A DNA stretch of 64,000 nt from Icerya purchasi (GCA_039619475.1 CM077115.1:394788557-394852556), one strand, 5' to 3'. Shown: positions 34,077-46,497, counted from the stretch's first letter. Made by a program: numbers and translations. The notes: a model not told the origin generated them from the sequence alone.

Positions 34077-34250
34077 ATATAATATAATATAATGTATGTT
34101 TTAAGTTTCCTTTAAGTTAGTGTTAGCTGATGATGGGTTATGCCCGAAAACGTTTCTAAATAGGTATTTATCTAATTTATTGATCTATATTGTTTGTTAT
34201 TAAAGTTTATTTTATTATACCATTTTAACAAACAGGATGTATTCACCTAC
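34077..34250 (+). repeat. Possible retroelement terminus with hammerhead-like core
   Basis: An (AATAT)n-like tract (34077-34094) is followed by CTGATGA (34127-34133), a short GGG/CCC stem and GAAA (34146-34149). This is the order of conserved bases in hammerhead ribozymes. Such motifs are known in Penelope-like elements and retrozymes. Helix I partners were not found, so catalysis is not supported. The alternative is that only a ribozyme-like fragment or coincidence remains. Confidence 0.3.
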
Positions 34251-35587
34251 ATTTAATCATGTAATGTTTCCGTTTTCAGCCAAATATCTGATACGGGACA
34301 TTTTTCTAATCCGATATGTATAAGACCCGAAATTATTTCTACACAGTCAGCAAGTAATAGGGGATACCGAAAAAATTAAAGGAAAACTTGAAAGAACATC
34401 AGATTTCACGTACGTTCTCTCAACACATGATGAGAAGTTTCAGAGAATCGCTATCGATTCGATTGTACGCTTCAACGAGGTTGCATACGACCATTGTCAA
34501 AGGTTTTGTAGGCCATCATTAGACGACTGGTGCCCATGGAGTTGAAAAACTTTATTTGAAATCGATACATCGTTTGGACCTGGGTGGTGGAGTAAAACAG
34601 CAGATTAAAACCGCGAATATTTTGAACACTACAACGTAGGTACTTGCAGGTTGTATTGGTTGTTGTAAATGCCATTGAACGAAGAAACCTTGTTTACATC
34701 GACTATTTCTAGATGTTTTTGAAAATTAAACCTTTACAGAACTTGAACGATATTCTAATGTTCTCCGTTCACCTATGTTGTTCGTATTTTTTATGACCCA
34801 AGTCGTTAAATTAACCGAAAACACATTTCAAATGTGTGCATAGAGTTTTTTGTTTTTTTTTCGCATGCTTTTTAACATCTCCGAGTACTATAAAATTATG
34901 ACTTTTTTTTACCAGCCTGCCATGGAAAAAAGGGTTGAATGTAATGGAATCGAATGACGAGAATTTTTCACGCAAACGTAAGTCTCTAATGAAACCGATT
35001 CAAAAGAATGACATTAAAAATCGGTGAAAGAAAGAAAAAAGCATCGCCCCCCAAAAAATGGCGCAGTACTTGAAAGAACCGTTTCGGATGATGGCACAGA
35101 GAGCTAATCGGAGAACAAATTGAACGATTTCGTCAATTACGAAAACTGTTTTCAATAAATGTGTAACTGTCGTGAAATAACACCAGCCTCGCCCCGTTAT
35201 AACCACTCGCTCTGAATGCACTACTAGCAGTGCCTGGTTTTGAAATGTGAAACGTTTTAAAATCGGATTGTTGCTGTTCAAGGTCCATTTCCGGTATACT
35301 ATCGATTATTTGCTGCAATAATAAATTTTAACTTTAGGAGGGGCTTCCAAGTTGGATCAAAATTCATGATCCCACCGACTACTCGAATATGCAGTTTATT
35401 TGAAAAACCCTTGTTTAATTCTTAAAATGAGATTCAAAGTGATAATGATATTCGAGGTGAAATTTTAGTAATTCCCCAGTAAATGGGAGAAATTCTTAAA
35501 GTAACAAGCGTGTAAAAGATATTTCAGCGATTCTGATTTAATTCCATTTTTGGGAATCGAAGGGATCCTGTGGAAAATTGGCAGTCC
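34251..35587. other. No recognised gene
   Basis: Open frames at 34472-34675 and 35000-35318 on the minus strand show no known motif. Composition is mixed. Nothing else is seen. Confidence 0.35.
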
Positions 35588-35613
35588 TACACACACACAC
35601 ACACACACACACA
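35588..35613 (+). repeat. (CA)n microsatellite
   Basis: About 13 AC units. Confidence 0.9.
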
Positions 35614-35989
35614 GACATAATGGAGCAAAAATCCCTAGGCGGTCATCTTCGAAAAAGATGCAAGCGTCTCTCGTAAAGTTCCAAATTATTCACGTTTAGA
35701 TAGGACTTGACTGCCGCTCATTGAAAAAAAAAAAAAACAATTCATTTGCGCCGGGCCCATCTCTGCAATTTTATCCGAATCCAATTCTCTTTGTCTTTTC
35801 GAAGATCCTTTCTGAGCTACCGATTTCTAATTTCACGGCTTCCGCCGATTTCCTCCTTAAAAATTGCGTCCATAGCTACTTTGACATCTTTCACAGCTGG
35901 CGTTTTTGTTCCAAAAAAAAAAAAAACCTATTCTATCTCTCACAGCATCAAACCTCATAAAATTCTCTCCATTCTTATTCTCGTACTCT
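35614..35989. other. Pyrimidine-rich sequence upstream of a LINE fragment
   Basis: From about 35745 the plus strand is pyrimidine-rich like the LINE that follows and may be its decayed upstream part, but no protein motif is readable. Confidence 0.35.
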
Positions 35990-36481
35990 AAACTTCCGTT
36001 TTTTTTTCTTAATTATTCCTCTCCGACCTAATCTGTTTACTTTTCCTTCTCGTTAGAGTCACCTTACTCCTTCGCCGCCGTCCTACAATTCAATTTCTTC
36101 ACTTTTTCCTCTTAATTTAATCATCTTCACTGATGACTCATCTTCCTTCCTCACGTTTTCGTTTTCATCTCGCTCTTTCCCCTTATTGCCCTCTTCATCC
36201 TGACGACGAAGCCGTCTGTGATCCTGACCATATCCTCTTTGAATGTCCATCCCTAGTGAACGAACGCACCTCTTTGTATTCCAATCTGCTGTCACTCAAA
36301 CTCCCTACTCCTTATTGTGCCTCGTATATCTTATCGTTTCCGTCGATCTCAGTTGTTCCTATCCTCAGTTCCTTTATCTTATCAATAGCTGACCGAATCG
36401 ACATTTAACTGATCCTTCTCCCTCATCTCGTTTCTGGGCGAAGATCCTTTGTTGACATGCCCAAAGGGGGGTTAAAAAAAA
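35990..36481 (+). mobile_element. LINE 3' fragment (family F1), tandem copy 1
   Basis: The open frame at 36133-36408 reads SSRFRFHLALSPYCPLHP, then D-D-E-A-V, then CDPDHILFECPS. This aligns with the Cys-His box of the 26-kb copy. The remaining 3' sequence contains CCTTTATCTTATCAATAG, GACCGAATCGACATT, TTTCTGGGCGAAGATCC and ATGCCCAAAGGGGGGTTA, ending in an A-run at about 36474-36481. The close match to the minus-strand copy at 21.6 kb defines the family 3' end. RNase H is absent or unreadable in this copy. Another family copy follows at once, head to tail. Confidence 0.85.
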
Positions 36482-37378
36482 GACTCAAAATATCACACAG
36501 TGGTGTTGGCGCCTCCTTTATTTCCCCCTCACATAAATCACTCCAACTTAGTCAAACTATTGCTATTTTTCGTGCTGTTATCTTTTCCACGGCGCTCATT
36601 TCTTCCTCTAAAATTCTAATTGTTTCTGACTCCTTGAGCGCCCTTAAACATATATCATCCTGCTTTCCATCCCCGTCATGTAATCTTGTTATCCTCTATA
36701 ATTTTGTTTTTATAAACCCCCTTGGGTTTTGTTATTCTCTATATCCGTTCCCTTAACTACACTGTGTAACCTTATTACTCGGATAGACTTTCTTCCGGTT
36801 TCTAGTCACTTATTCATAGAAACGGGTTTTCTAGCTCGCTTTGCTATCCACAATGGTCAACCTTTACATAAAGTCACTTTCTCTAATCTGATTCTCCAAC
36901 AAAACTTTCATCGTACTATCTGGTCTATCTCATATCTCTTCTATTTTTATAATCCGTTCTCTCTTTACCCTCCTATACAATCCTCAGTCTCGCGTTCAAT
37001 TTTTTTGCTTCTTTCTGTCTTGCCACTATTTCTTCCATCTGCCGTTTACGTTTTCACCACTCTGTTCTTCCTTCACCTATATCGCGTTTCTCAACTTCTT
37101 CTTAATCTCTTTGTCCCCTTCATTAACCTTACATCTGCGATGCTAACCATGTCTTCTTCGAAAGCCCGTCTCCCTTTCTTGGACGCTCTCCCTTTTCTAC
37201 CACGATCTATTACAACTCAACCTCTTCGCTCCTTCTCCTTTCATACTTTCTCTTTCATCATTGAATATAGTAGTGTCTGCCCTTGCTTCTTTCATAACTT
37301 CTATCTGCAATAGAATTCATATTTAGTAATTCTTCAACTAGTCGTTGGGTCAATTGGCCGGTGAGCCCCAAAAAAAAG
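36482..37378 (+). mobile_element. LINE 3' fragment (family F1), tandem copy 2, with RNase H
   Basis: Begins right after the A-tail of copy 1, already inside an RNase H domain: GVGASFIS, then FRAVIFSTALISSSKILIVS, then DSLSAL at about 36620. Next come a degenerate PVSSHLFIETGFLARFA (about 36800; compare W-I-P-S-H..I.G-N-E.A-D.L-A-R) and CDANHVFFESP at 37136-37168, the Cys-His region of the 26-kb copy. It ends GAGCCCC plus an A-run at 37370-37377. Several frames are used, so it is inactive. Its 3' end differs from copy 1, so it is probably an older or divergent subfamily. Confidence 0.75.
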
Positions 37379-39464
37379 AACACACGCTTGAAAATCCCTT
37401 TCACTTAAGACGATGGATTACAAAACAACATAGTGTTCTGATCGTAGTTCTTTCTGACCGAAATTCGTAAGGGAATTTTAGGGAATAACGGGCTAATTTC
37501 AGAATTCGGAGCAGCCTAACTCACTTTTAGTTATTCAGTGTACGCAATGTGTTTAATCGCGGTTCATCCGAAAAAGCGAGACTCTTGGGCGGACCTTTCA
37601 GAGCAACGGGGAGAACCACATCGCGATATCCAGCCCCCCCCACCAGGATTTTCACTAACTACGTCCGCGTGCGAAGAAGCACGCGACAAAATTACGTAAT
37701 TTTTTCAGCGATTACTTGAAGCGACCTCGCGTTTTAATCTTTCGTCGCGTCACTAATTTTGATGGTGCCTGTTGATTAGACACGACTACCGTACACGCTG
37801 GACGACGAGCCGGTGATTTATCAGGGGAGAAGACGAACAATAAAGTTATCCGCGGAGAGCAGGTGTCATTTTGCGATAGTGGCTATTAGCGACGGCAGTA
37901 AATACAGCGCATTACCATCGCACCTGTTGTTCCGAGGCGGGCTGGGCAATCTGTTAAAAATTGAGAATAGTGCTGTAAAAAAATTTTATGTCGCTCCGCG
38001 CGCAAGCCGCAATCTGCCGTCCATTAAACGCGATTTATATTTATAGCGTCGTCGGGTCAACCATTAAATTCCTCCGCGATTAAAGATGCGATATAATTAA
38101 TCTATGCGTCTTAATTCTCATGTCGGCTGCCGGGTAGCGCGCGCAACGCCGACCTGATTCAGAAAATGCCGCGTCACCGTCAACCGCTTCCGAAGCCAGC
38201 TTGCTTTATCGGTCCCGTACAGACACTTTCAAGTCGCTCTCTTAACCTTCTCCTGTAATATAGGGAGAATAATTATCGACCGCGCGTCACACTGAAAATC
38301 ACTTTATTGCGGAAAATTTACCATTTTTAGTGAAATTAACCCACACCGAACGTGATCTTCGCAAAGCTTTCGTGAAACGTGATTTAGTGTCAGCCAAGGC
38401 TTTTCATTTCTAGACGAGTTCTTTGTGGCAGAGATGTACCGTGTCCTTGACGGGACGTCCGACATACTTGGCACCGGAAGCTGCTCAGCAACGTACAAAA
38501 ACGGGAGAAATTTTTTTTTCAGCATCGATTCACAGTATGAGAACTATTTACTTTCGCAGGAACTAGTTCGTTTTCACCTTTCACGGCGAACGAGTTACTT
38601 TGCCTTTTCACAACTTTCAAAGAGGCGCAAGTATCTATCATAATAATAATCCATTTGGGTAGGGCAAACTGGTTTTGTTGCAATTTTCTTTTGTCCCCCA
38701 CTCAAAAAAAAAAAAAAAACAAAAAAAAAAAACGTTCCTTTTTCAATTTGTTATTGCAGTCTTCTCTGCGAACACACCGAATCGTCTCGATATAGCGTAC
38801 AGCCAATCTCGAAGCTAGTCTGGTGTTTTACAAATTATATGACCGCGCTGAACATCCTCTAACCCCAGCTGGTTAACACACCGAAGAAGACCGACGTTAT
38901 TATCAATTGCACGCGAAATAACTTGTGTAAGATTAAAATGCACCGTTATGAAACGTTTTAGCATGCACGCAAATGCAATTATTTTGACCGGAAGTGGAAG
39001 GAAATTTTTTAATATTAAAGCAAGTAATTTACTCCAAAACGTGCGTGTTCTTTTTTCTCGAAATTTCATTGCTGATTCCAGCGTCGTAAAAGCCTAAATT
39101 CGGACAGCAGAACTGAGCTCGTGCAAAGGAAACGCGGATTATTTACATATTTTATTTCTTTTTATTCTTTTTTATTTTTTGGCTTTTCACCTATGGGTAT
39201 TAACGCAGCGCTAGATGAATTTATCTACATTCTTAATTCGCAGGTGCTAGCTAAACGAAATATCAATTTCTGGTTTTTAATCAACCAATTTCCAAAAAGA
39301 GGTGATGGATTTAATCAATATAAGTAAAACCTTGGCTACTCGGCGACGTAACTAATTCAAATTAAAAACAGGAATAACGTAAACAACGTAGCATTGAACG
39401 TGATTTGTACACTTATGACTTTTATCAGACAAACTGATGTCCCAAGTGCGACCTTGTTCTAGGT
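37379..39464. other. GC-richer unique DNA, candidate regulatory stretch at 37.8-38.2 kb
   Basis: 37790-38240 is less AT-rich and CpG-containing. It has two inverted E-boxes, CAGGTG at 37860-37865 and CACCTG at 37921-37926, plus repeated CCATTAAA and TTTAT cores. No coding frame with a known motif was found. Beyond 38.3 kb the sequence is ordinary and contains A-runs at about 38704-38731. Confidence 0.25.
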
Positions 39465-39735
39465 CAGCAGTGGTCAACCCGCGGCCGGCCTTGAATATTT
39501 TTGTGGCCCGCGAGATGGCCAAAGTATATTTTTTAATTAAGTTCATTTGTAGTGTTATATAAGTCGTTTAGTACCATTATTATTATATTATATATATGTT
39601 TACATGTAAGAATAATAGTAAACACAATCATAATAATTCATTATGTTTCAATTTTTCACTATATCTAATATGGGGATTTTATATGCGGCCCGCGGAGTTA
39701 TGATGCAGTTTCAAAGTGACCCGCAACATCATTAG
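39465..39735 (+). mobile_element. Possible hAT-type DNA transposon end (non-autonomous remnant)
   Basis: CAGCAGTGGTCAACCCGCGG at 39465-39484 resembles hAT termini of the CAG.GGT...AACC type. GTGGCCCGCGAGATGG (39505-39520) and TGCGGCCCGCGGAG (about 39685) are wording often seen in hAT non-autonomous elements. The opposite terminal inverted repeat and the 8-bp TSD were not found, so this is a fragment at best. Confidence 0.4.
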
Positions 39736-41849
39736 CTTTAATCTATGGAGCAATTGCCCAAATTTTATTTTCCATTTTAAAGCTCTAAATAGTAACCGAT
39801 TTTTTTTGGTTTTTTGTTAGTTTTAGAGCATGAACTTAATTTAAGCTAAGGGATAAATATTTGCAACCAAAAAGGTATCTGCAAATTTTTTAACACCATA
39901 AACATGTTACCGGTAAAACTGAAAAGGTCTGCTTACCATTTCTTTTCAGATTAATTTTTTTTTTATAAGCAATTATTAGAACCTCAACAACTTTCCGCTT
40001 TTATCATATTATTCTACTATTAACGTCAACCTTTGTTGTAAATTATTTCACGGACTTCGGTTTAAAAATTCTCCTTCCCTTTTGTTATTCCAGCCATATC
40101 GGATATAAATAAGATGCAGTCATTAAAGTTGCTCAAAAATACAATTGGTTTACGTTCCCGATAAAAATTTTGAGATTTTTCTGATCACCATTACGTTTTC
40201 GTCGACGACAATCGAGACCATCAAAAACACAAAGTGTTTGTGTGCGCATTAGGATCAAAACGATTAACGGAAGATGAAATAAAAACAAAGAAGCCGGTAA
40301 TAAATAAAATATATTAGCCACCTAGCGTGCGGCGTAGTTGATCAATTAATTGTGTTTCGCTTGATTTGATATCCCGCTGCTGCATATAGTAACTTCTGAA
40401 AATTTCATTTGCCCCTTGATAATGTTCGTAGTTGATGCACCCAAAAAAAAAAAAAAAAAAAAAAAAATGGAAAAAAACATTACCCGAAACATAAAACGAG
40501 AAGATAGCATGTTGAATATTATCTTTAAACCGTACTGACATGAAATCAAACGTAATGAGCATGAAATAGATTTTGGAATTTTTCTGTTCGTATAAACGAG
40601 GACACCTTTCGATTTCGATCATTCTAATAGAGGTAATTTAAAAAGATCAACTTGACAAGGAACACATCGTGGGTTGCAGTTTATGGAGTTCATAAACGAG
40701 ACAATAAAAAATCGTTTCTACTACTCGTATCGTCGCTCAGTGTTTATACATCATGTTGAATATCTCTAAAAATACCCAAAAATCATTTTTCATGTTTCCG
40801 GTAGCCTTCATTAACTAAATCATAAGCTGCGATTGACTTTAAGGGTTTTATATTTCACTTCGAAATTTGTAATACTTGATGAATAAAATAAAACTCGCCG
40901 ATCCTTTAAACTGAAAGGCGAAATAAACCGTGTTCACGATATTCAGATGTTTTTCATTAGATTGGGGGAAATTTCTTTAATATATTTTTTATTTTGAAAG
41001 AAGAAAAAAGTCGATACAGGCGAGGTTCATTTTATAGTTGTACATTCAGCAATTTATGGACCCTCAAGAGTGCTAGGTCGTATTTAGAAGAGCACTTAGA
41101 TGTAGCCAAAAGAATTTTCGAATTCAATGTGATGTAAAAGCAGTTAATGTGCTGCGCTGTTTAAGCTCAAATGAAGCAGATTTCAAATTTGGACTTGAAT
41201 TAGTTCGATTGGTGCTTAGCAAAAACCTGTGCTAAAATTTCACGGAGGTGATGCTACGCGCAAATGCTAATTATATTCAATTTGAGCTGGTCTTAAAATG
41301 TTCACGCGAGATGATTTTTTATAATTTTAATTTTTTACGATTATCTATATATACTTAAAAATCTCTTCGCGTTCGCTGTATTTTTTGCCTCTTTAGGACG
41401 TTAAAAAAAAAAGAAAAGAAAAAATGCTCTTACCTATCTTAACCGTAATAACGCAATAAAATAAGCAGCTCTAAAAGGGCGGCGCAGTTATATCATCCAG
41501 AGTTAATGTATTTTCCGAATTGATTTATTTTTTGTGTTTCCATATTTTTTTCGCAGGTGTAATCTGAAAAGCAAAAAAAAAAAAAAAAGAGATACTTTAT
41601 ATACACATATATATTTTTATTCCTTTTCCGAAAGTGCGAGACCAATTTTGAGCACAGAAATCGTGCACAGTGGAAATCGGTTTATACATCGGGTACAGTG
41701 AGGAATATCGCTCGAACCGGCAGCACAGAATTATTATGCGTTAATTTCAATCGGTTGTAGAAATTGATTAGTATCACTACAAAAATGATTATTATTTTGG
41801 TATAAAGTAAAAAATTATTTATGTTTTGTTCTATGCGTATAATACCCCA
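39736..41849. other. AT-rich interval, no gene recognised
   Basis: A-run at 40443-40467 and others. The open frames at 40314-40622 (-) span this homopolymer and lack motifs. Confidence 0.4.
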
Positions 41850-42132
41850 TTCTTCATTGTCTTCTTCTCTTCATAGATTCTCTCCCGCTGTATCTCGTGA
41901 TTTGTCCCCTACACTTTCGTAACTGCTATTATGCGACCTCAATCATATCCTATTTGAATATTCTTCGCTTTTACCTGAACGTTTATTTTTAAACTATCGG
42001 AACTAATCACCCTGTAAAAGAGGTTTTATCTGTTATTCGAGCGTATTTTAGCGCGTTTAGTATGTTCGTTAATTAAGAAAAAAAAATGCTCAATATCCCT
42101 GAAGGGAAGGTGTTATTCGTTAAAAAAAAGAT
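41850..42132 (+). mobile_element. Decayed LINE 3' fragment (family F1)
   Basis: TATGCGACCTCAATCATATC, CTATTTGAAT and CTGAACG around 41930-41980 parallel the CDPDHILFEC...ER coding segment of the 36.2-kb copy. The end, TATCCCTGAAGGGAAGG followed by TTAAAAAAAAG, parallels its ATGCCCAAAGGGGGGTTAAA terminus. It is internally deleted and untranslatable. Confidence 0.6.
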
Positions 42133-44734
42133 CAGTTATTTTAGTTTTGAGAAACTAGTGCGAGTCCGATAAAAATTTAGTGTTTCAAAGGGTTTTGTTG
42201 GGAGGATGAAAAAAAAATAGTGCGCAGTGTGTGCTGAAATTGAAAAAATCTTCTCGAATCATTTTAACCGCTAATAAGGTAATAATAATGCCTTTAGATT
42301 AATTTTACACGAGCGCAAGCTAAAAAAATTATCGAAGGCCTACAGATATACGTTATTTTTTTAATATCACGCAGTACGGGATTCCAGAAAACGATCTCCT
42401 GAGTTGTCTTAAAATATCATGCACCGATAATTAAATTTTGGATAAAAAGATTTACGAAATCTTGAAAGATATTATTACAGATTTAAGCAACGAAAAATTA
42501 TTCTGTTAACTATTTCATGCAAGTTTGTAATGTTCGGTAACAGTAATTTTTTGAATTAAACGTCAAAACATTAAAGGACGCGTTACCCGATGTAATGACG
42601 ACCCCGGTTGTTATAACGACTGCGTCATTCATCCCCTTCAATGTCGTTAGTTTTTATATATTTGACATCTAAAAATAAAACTACATTAAGCCAATAAATA
42701 AACGCATTCGTTATTTTCATTTGACTATTCAACGATGACTGATGAGAAACCGAATGATTTTTACTCTAGTAAAGCCAGTTTATTACGGTGCTTAAATGAA
42801 CGGAACATATACTGACTGGTGAGTTATGCCGTATGGTTCACAGATTTTTATTCTTGCGAAAAAATTATTCGACGAGGAAGTGAATAAAATAATGGAAAAA
42901 TTTTTACGTTAGTCATGGAAAAAATTTCAAGCAGGGGGAGGCTTGAGAAAATGATCGAAATGATTATGGGAACGAACAAAATAAGTTGATAGCGTAAGGC
43001 AGAAATGGAAGAAAGAAAAATATATTACTTTAAATAATTTCGAGTAAAATTAAAAATGCACAGTGGTGTGGTCAGCAAGATAGCGTATAATGAATAATTT
43101 CGGAATATCAAATATTTAAAATGAAGGTACGGGCTCGTTTTCGGAAATCTCAATATCGAACATTATTTGACCGGCTTCAACCTTCCGTTCCAATAGAAGA
43201 GCAAAAAGGGTTTAATGTCGGATGTTTCGTTCGCACAGATGTTCCCTTTCAAAAGGAGATATTCCGAAGGCGATGTTGCCTTCGTGATTTTCACTCTTTT
43301 TCTTAAAATGCCTCTTTCCTTTTCACATTTGGGCTCTTTTCAGCAACTGAAGCTCGTCTTTTTGCCGTCATCGATTACAAAAAGGTCTTATATGTATACA
43401 CTAACTGCTACTCGATTTTTTATCCCAGAACGGGTAAAAATAAAAGAACAATTATTCTACAGAAAAAAATCATTTTACTGCTTCATTAAAATGCTAAAAA
43501 TTACATAAATTACGATTACGAATAATATTATTGCCACCGAAAATCAACAAACGCGTTTTTTACTTTATAAAGAAATTGCATTGAAAACAAAAGAAAACGA
43601 ATTTTCTTCAGATGTCCGCAATATGCAGATTTTATTACTAAACGGAACCTTAAAACGTATTTTTTATCAGTTTCCCATTTTTGCCTTTTTTTCCCACCCA
43701 AATTCTCAGCCCCAGAGCTGCTTCCTGGTATAAAAAATAAAAACTTGTCTAAGATTTATCAGATATAATTTTCTTCCTCTAGGGCATTTGTGTCGAGAAA
43801 TGTAAATAAAACTTTAGTGTGAAAAATTTTAGCGCATTAAAATTTTTGGTTGAAACCACATCGGAAAATTTTAAATTTGGCTCGGACAATGTGTAACTAC
43901 GGTAGTTTTAATACATAAATTCAAAGAATTTTTCTTTGTAAAAAAATCCAATCCCTAAAAAAAAGAAAAAAAGGTGAATAATAACTCTTTAACTTGTTCC
44001 GAGAAATAACAGTAATTATTTTTTGCTTCCAACTTCTGAATCGTTTAGAGTCTGCTACCAATTGCAACGAAGAATGTGAAAAGTGCTTTCGATTATCATC
44101 CCCTACTAGCGTAACGCTGAGCAAGGAAATAATTGTACATAAATTACTGAACTACTTTTTAAATTTTACAATCACCGTTTAACGTTTCAATTTATTTTTA
44201 CGTATACGCCTAAGCGTAATATATGCGGTTTACCTTAATTCGATAATTAATCAATTTCTTGTATGTTGTAAAATTTTTATTTTATTTTATTTATTTATTC
44301 CATGTTCGTCACGTATGTTTTTGACTTTTTTTTTCTTTTTCTGTATATAACTTATACCCGCGTACTCCAATGATACTCTTCGTTCTTTTGGAAGTGTAAG
44401 CGGTGGTACCATATAATGATATTGATAAGTATCGATTAGCACACAAGATACTTAGTAGTTATTCAAATAAATGTTAAAAAAAGGCGATTACGTGATAATT
44501 ATTTTTATTTATTAATATAACAGACGCGATTGACTTAACATCAATACGAAGAGTGGAAGCGTGATTTAAAAAAAAAAAAATTGAATTATTATCAGTGTTA
44601 ATGAACACGGATAAATATCGATTCGAATGAAGATAATGAATATTTAAGATTCCCAAAGCGTCGTTTACAAACCTGCGTCACTTTAACAATTCAGCGAGAC
44701 AAAAAATTTACATATTGTGCTATAAAAATTGTGA
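42133..44734. other. AT-rich interval, no gene recognised
   Basis: The frame around 42827 gives VMPYGSQIF, faintly like the MPFGL block of LTR-retroelement RTs, but no flanking motif supports it. Nothing else is seen. Confidence 0.35.
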
Positions 44735-45022
44735 AGTAAAGTAAAGTAAAGTAAGTAAAGTGAGTTTTACATACCCCTTTTAGCAGGGCGTCGGGATTGT
44801 GAATTTAAGCTTTCCATAATGTACTAAGCCTAATGAATCTAAGGAGAATACTGGGGCCCCAGTAGCTTTCTACTTGGGATCCGCCTTTACTTTCCCAGAT
44901 TTCTCTGCTATAACCAATTATTCCAGATTAGGTATAATCTTGAGAGCGACTTAGATCCGGGACGAGACAAGTCTCGAAAATCCATGATACCTCCGATTTG
45001 GTAACCAAGCACCTTAGAAGTA
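44735..45022 (-). mobile_element. SINE-A copy 2, minus strand
   Basis: Reverse complement of copy 1 at 17627-17923 over almost the whole body. Shared segments include CGAGACTTGTCTCGT, TGGTTATAGCAGAGAA, AAAGTAAAGGCGGAT, CCAGTATTCTCCT and AGTACATTATGGAAAGCTTA. The tail is a clean (TTTAC)n-type array (44735-44761 on the plus strand). The tRNA head is incomplete: the similarity begins at TAAGGTGCTTGG near 45012, so the A box is missing and the B-box core has lost GG. It is therefore a 5'-truncated or head-eroded copy. Confidence 0.85.
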
Positions 45023-46465
45023 AAATGTTTTCTTTTAAAAAATAGGGAAACACCATCATCTTTAAGATTTACTTTGAATATATAATAAAAGTATCTTACA
45101 AGATGGCAATTAATCGAAAAGTAGTACAATTCAAAGTGATATATAACTTAAGGCGATATGATAATTCTGATACAAATGTAATGCTTATAAGAGGTACCGG
45201 TATACAGAAATTACAGATTGTAACAATAATTAAAAATCGCATTAACTATTTATTACTTTTCCGATGCTTGAATTATAGAAAACGAACGGCTGTGTTATTA
45301 TACTCATTAATAAATTGTTTCTAGATATTGTAATTTTAATTTGCTGCACCGAAACTTTTTAATTAATGAATGCCGAACTTTATATTCTGGGATATGTTAC
45401 ATGATGAATTATGCATTATTGCTGAGGAAAATTACCAATACCGGGGAATTTACCAAGTTCGTTACAGACCACATTAACAGTGCCAACACAATGTGATTGA
45501 TGGCTCTTCTACACTGCCTTCAGAACAAAAAGATTAATTTAAGTGTACTACATAATATTGACATTTTGAATGTCTCTTATGAACATATGTATGTGTCAGG
45601 AACTCCGCAGGTCTGTCATCATAAAGTAAGTGTTAATTAAGCCTTGTTAAATTCACATACTCAACATGAAAATAGTCAGGGTACATTTTTAAACTAGTAG
45701 TAGTTCTTAATCATTTATGTTTGCTCGGTATATCGTAATGGTGTCTCTTACGCAGGATAGGATTACCAGACGAAAAAAAAAAAGCGTTAACTAAACATCT
45801 CGTTTTGATTCGAGTTTTTGCTGATTTTTTATGTGCTTGTAGATGGGCACGGTGAAACCTTAATTTTCTTCCTTAGTTACACGCCTTAAGAGGAAATTGA
45901 AAAGTGCCGGGCTAGCGCATTACAACTAGTTTTCTTGAAAGTGGTTCTAACGATTTTGATGAGATTCACGAATTTGTAGGCGTAGGCGACGTTAAGGTCT
46001 GGAAATCGATTAGTTTAGCAGACATAATTGGAAGTAGCTAGTAGTGTGTTCGTGTTAATAATCAAACGTGCGTGTATGGTATGATGGAAAGTAAATTTTA
46101 CATTTTTCTAATTTATCACGGATAAATGGAAAATTGAAATTTCACGGTGAATTGCCCACGGATATTCACACGGCGAGACTGTGAATGTTGCGCAAACTAA
46201 AATACACATTCAACATTGAAAAATTCGCCCAACGCAGCGTTGAAACATTCATATTTATTGTTATATTGTACGTTTAAATGTTTTCGTAATGTTGACGAAT
46301 ATGATTCGATCTGCTGCAGTTCGGAATAAGTTTGATCAAAGCTCAGTGTCTTCACATATTGGTAAATTAGAGCGACTAAAATAATACATATATGTACATA
46401 TATACATATATAAATAAATAATTAGGCTCTTATTCGAATATAACTAAATATGTTTTAAAAAATGT
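45023..46465. other. AT-rich interval, no gene recognised
   Basis: Short unassigned open frames only (e.g. 45103-45324). No repeat found. Confidence 0.4.
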
Positions 46466-46497
46466 TGTATGTATGTGTGTATGTATGTATGTATGTA
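46466..46497 (+). repeat. (TATG)n microsatellite
   Basis: Eight imperfect tetranucleotide units. Confidence 0.85.

Noticed and set aside
36083..36295. Minus-strand frame of 70 codons
   Set aside because: It is antisense to the LINE Cys-His box at 36133-36408.
42827..42900. VMPYGSQIF wording like an LTR-retroelement RT
   Set aside because: No block A, YxDD or other RT motif in the right place around it.
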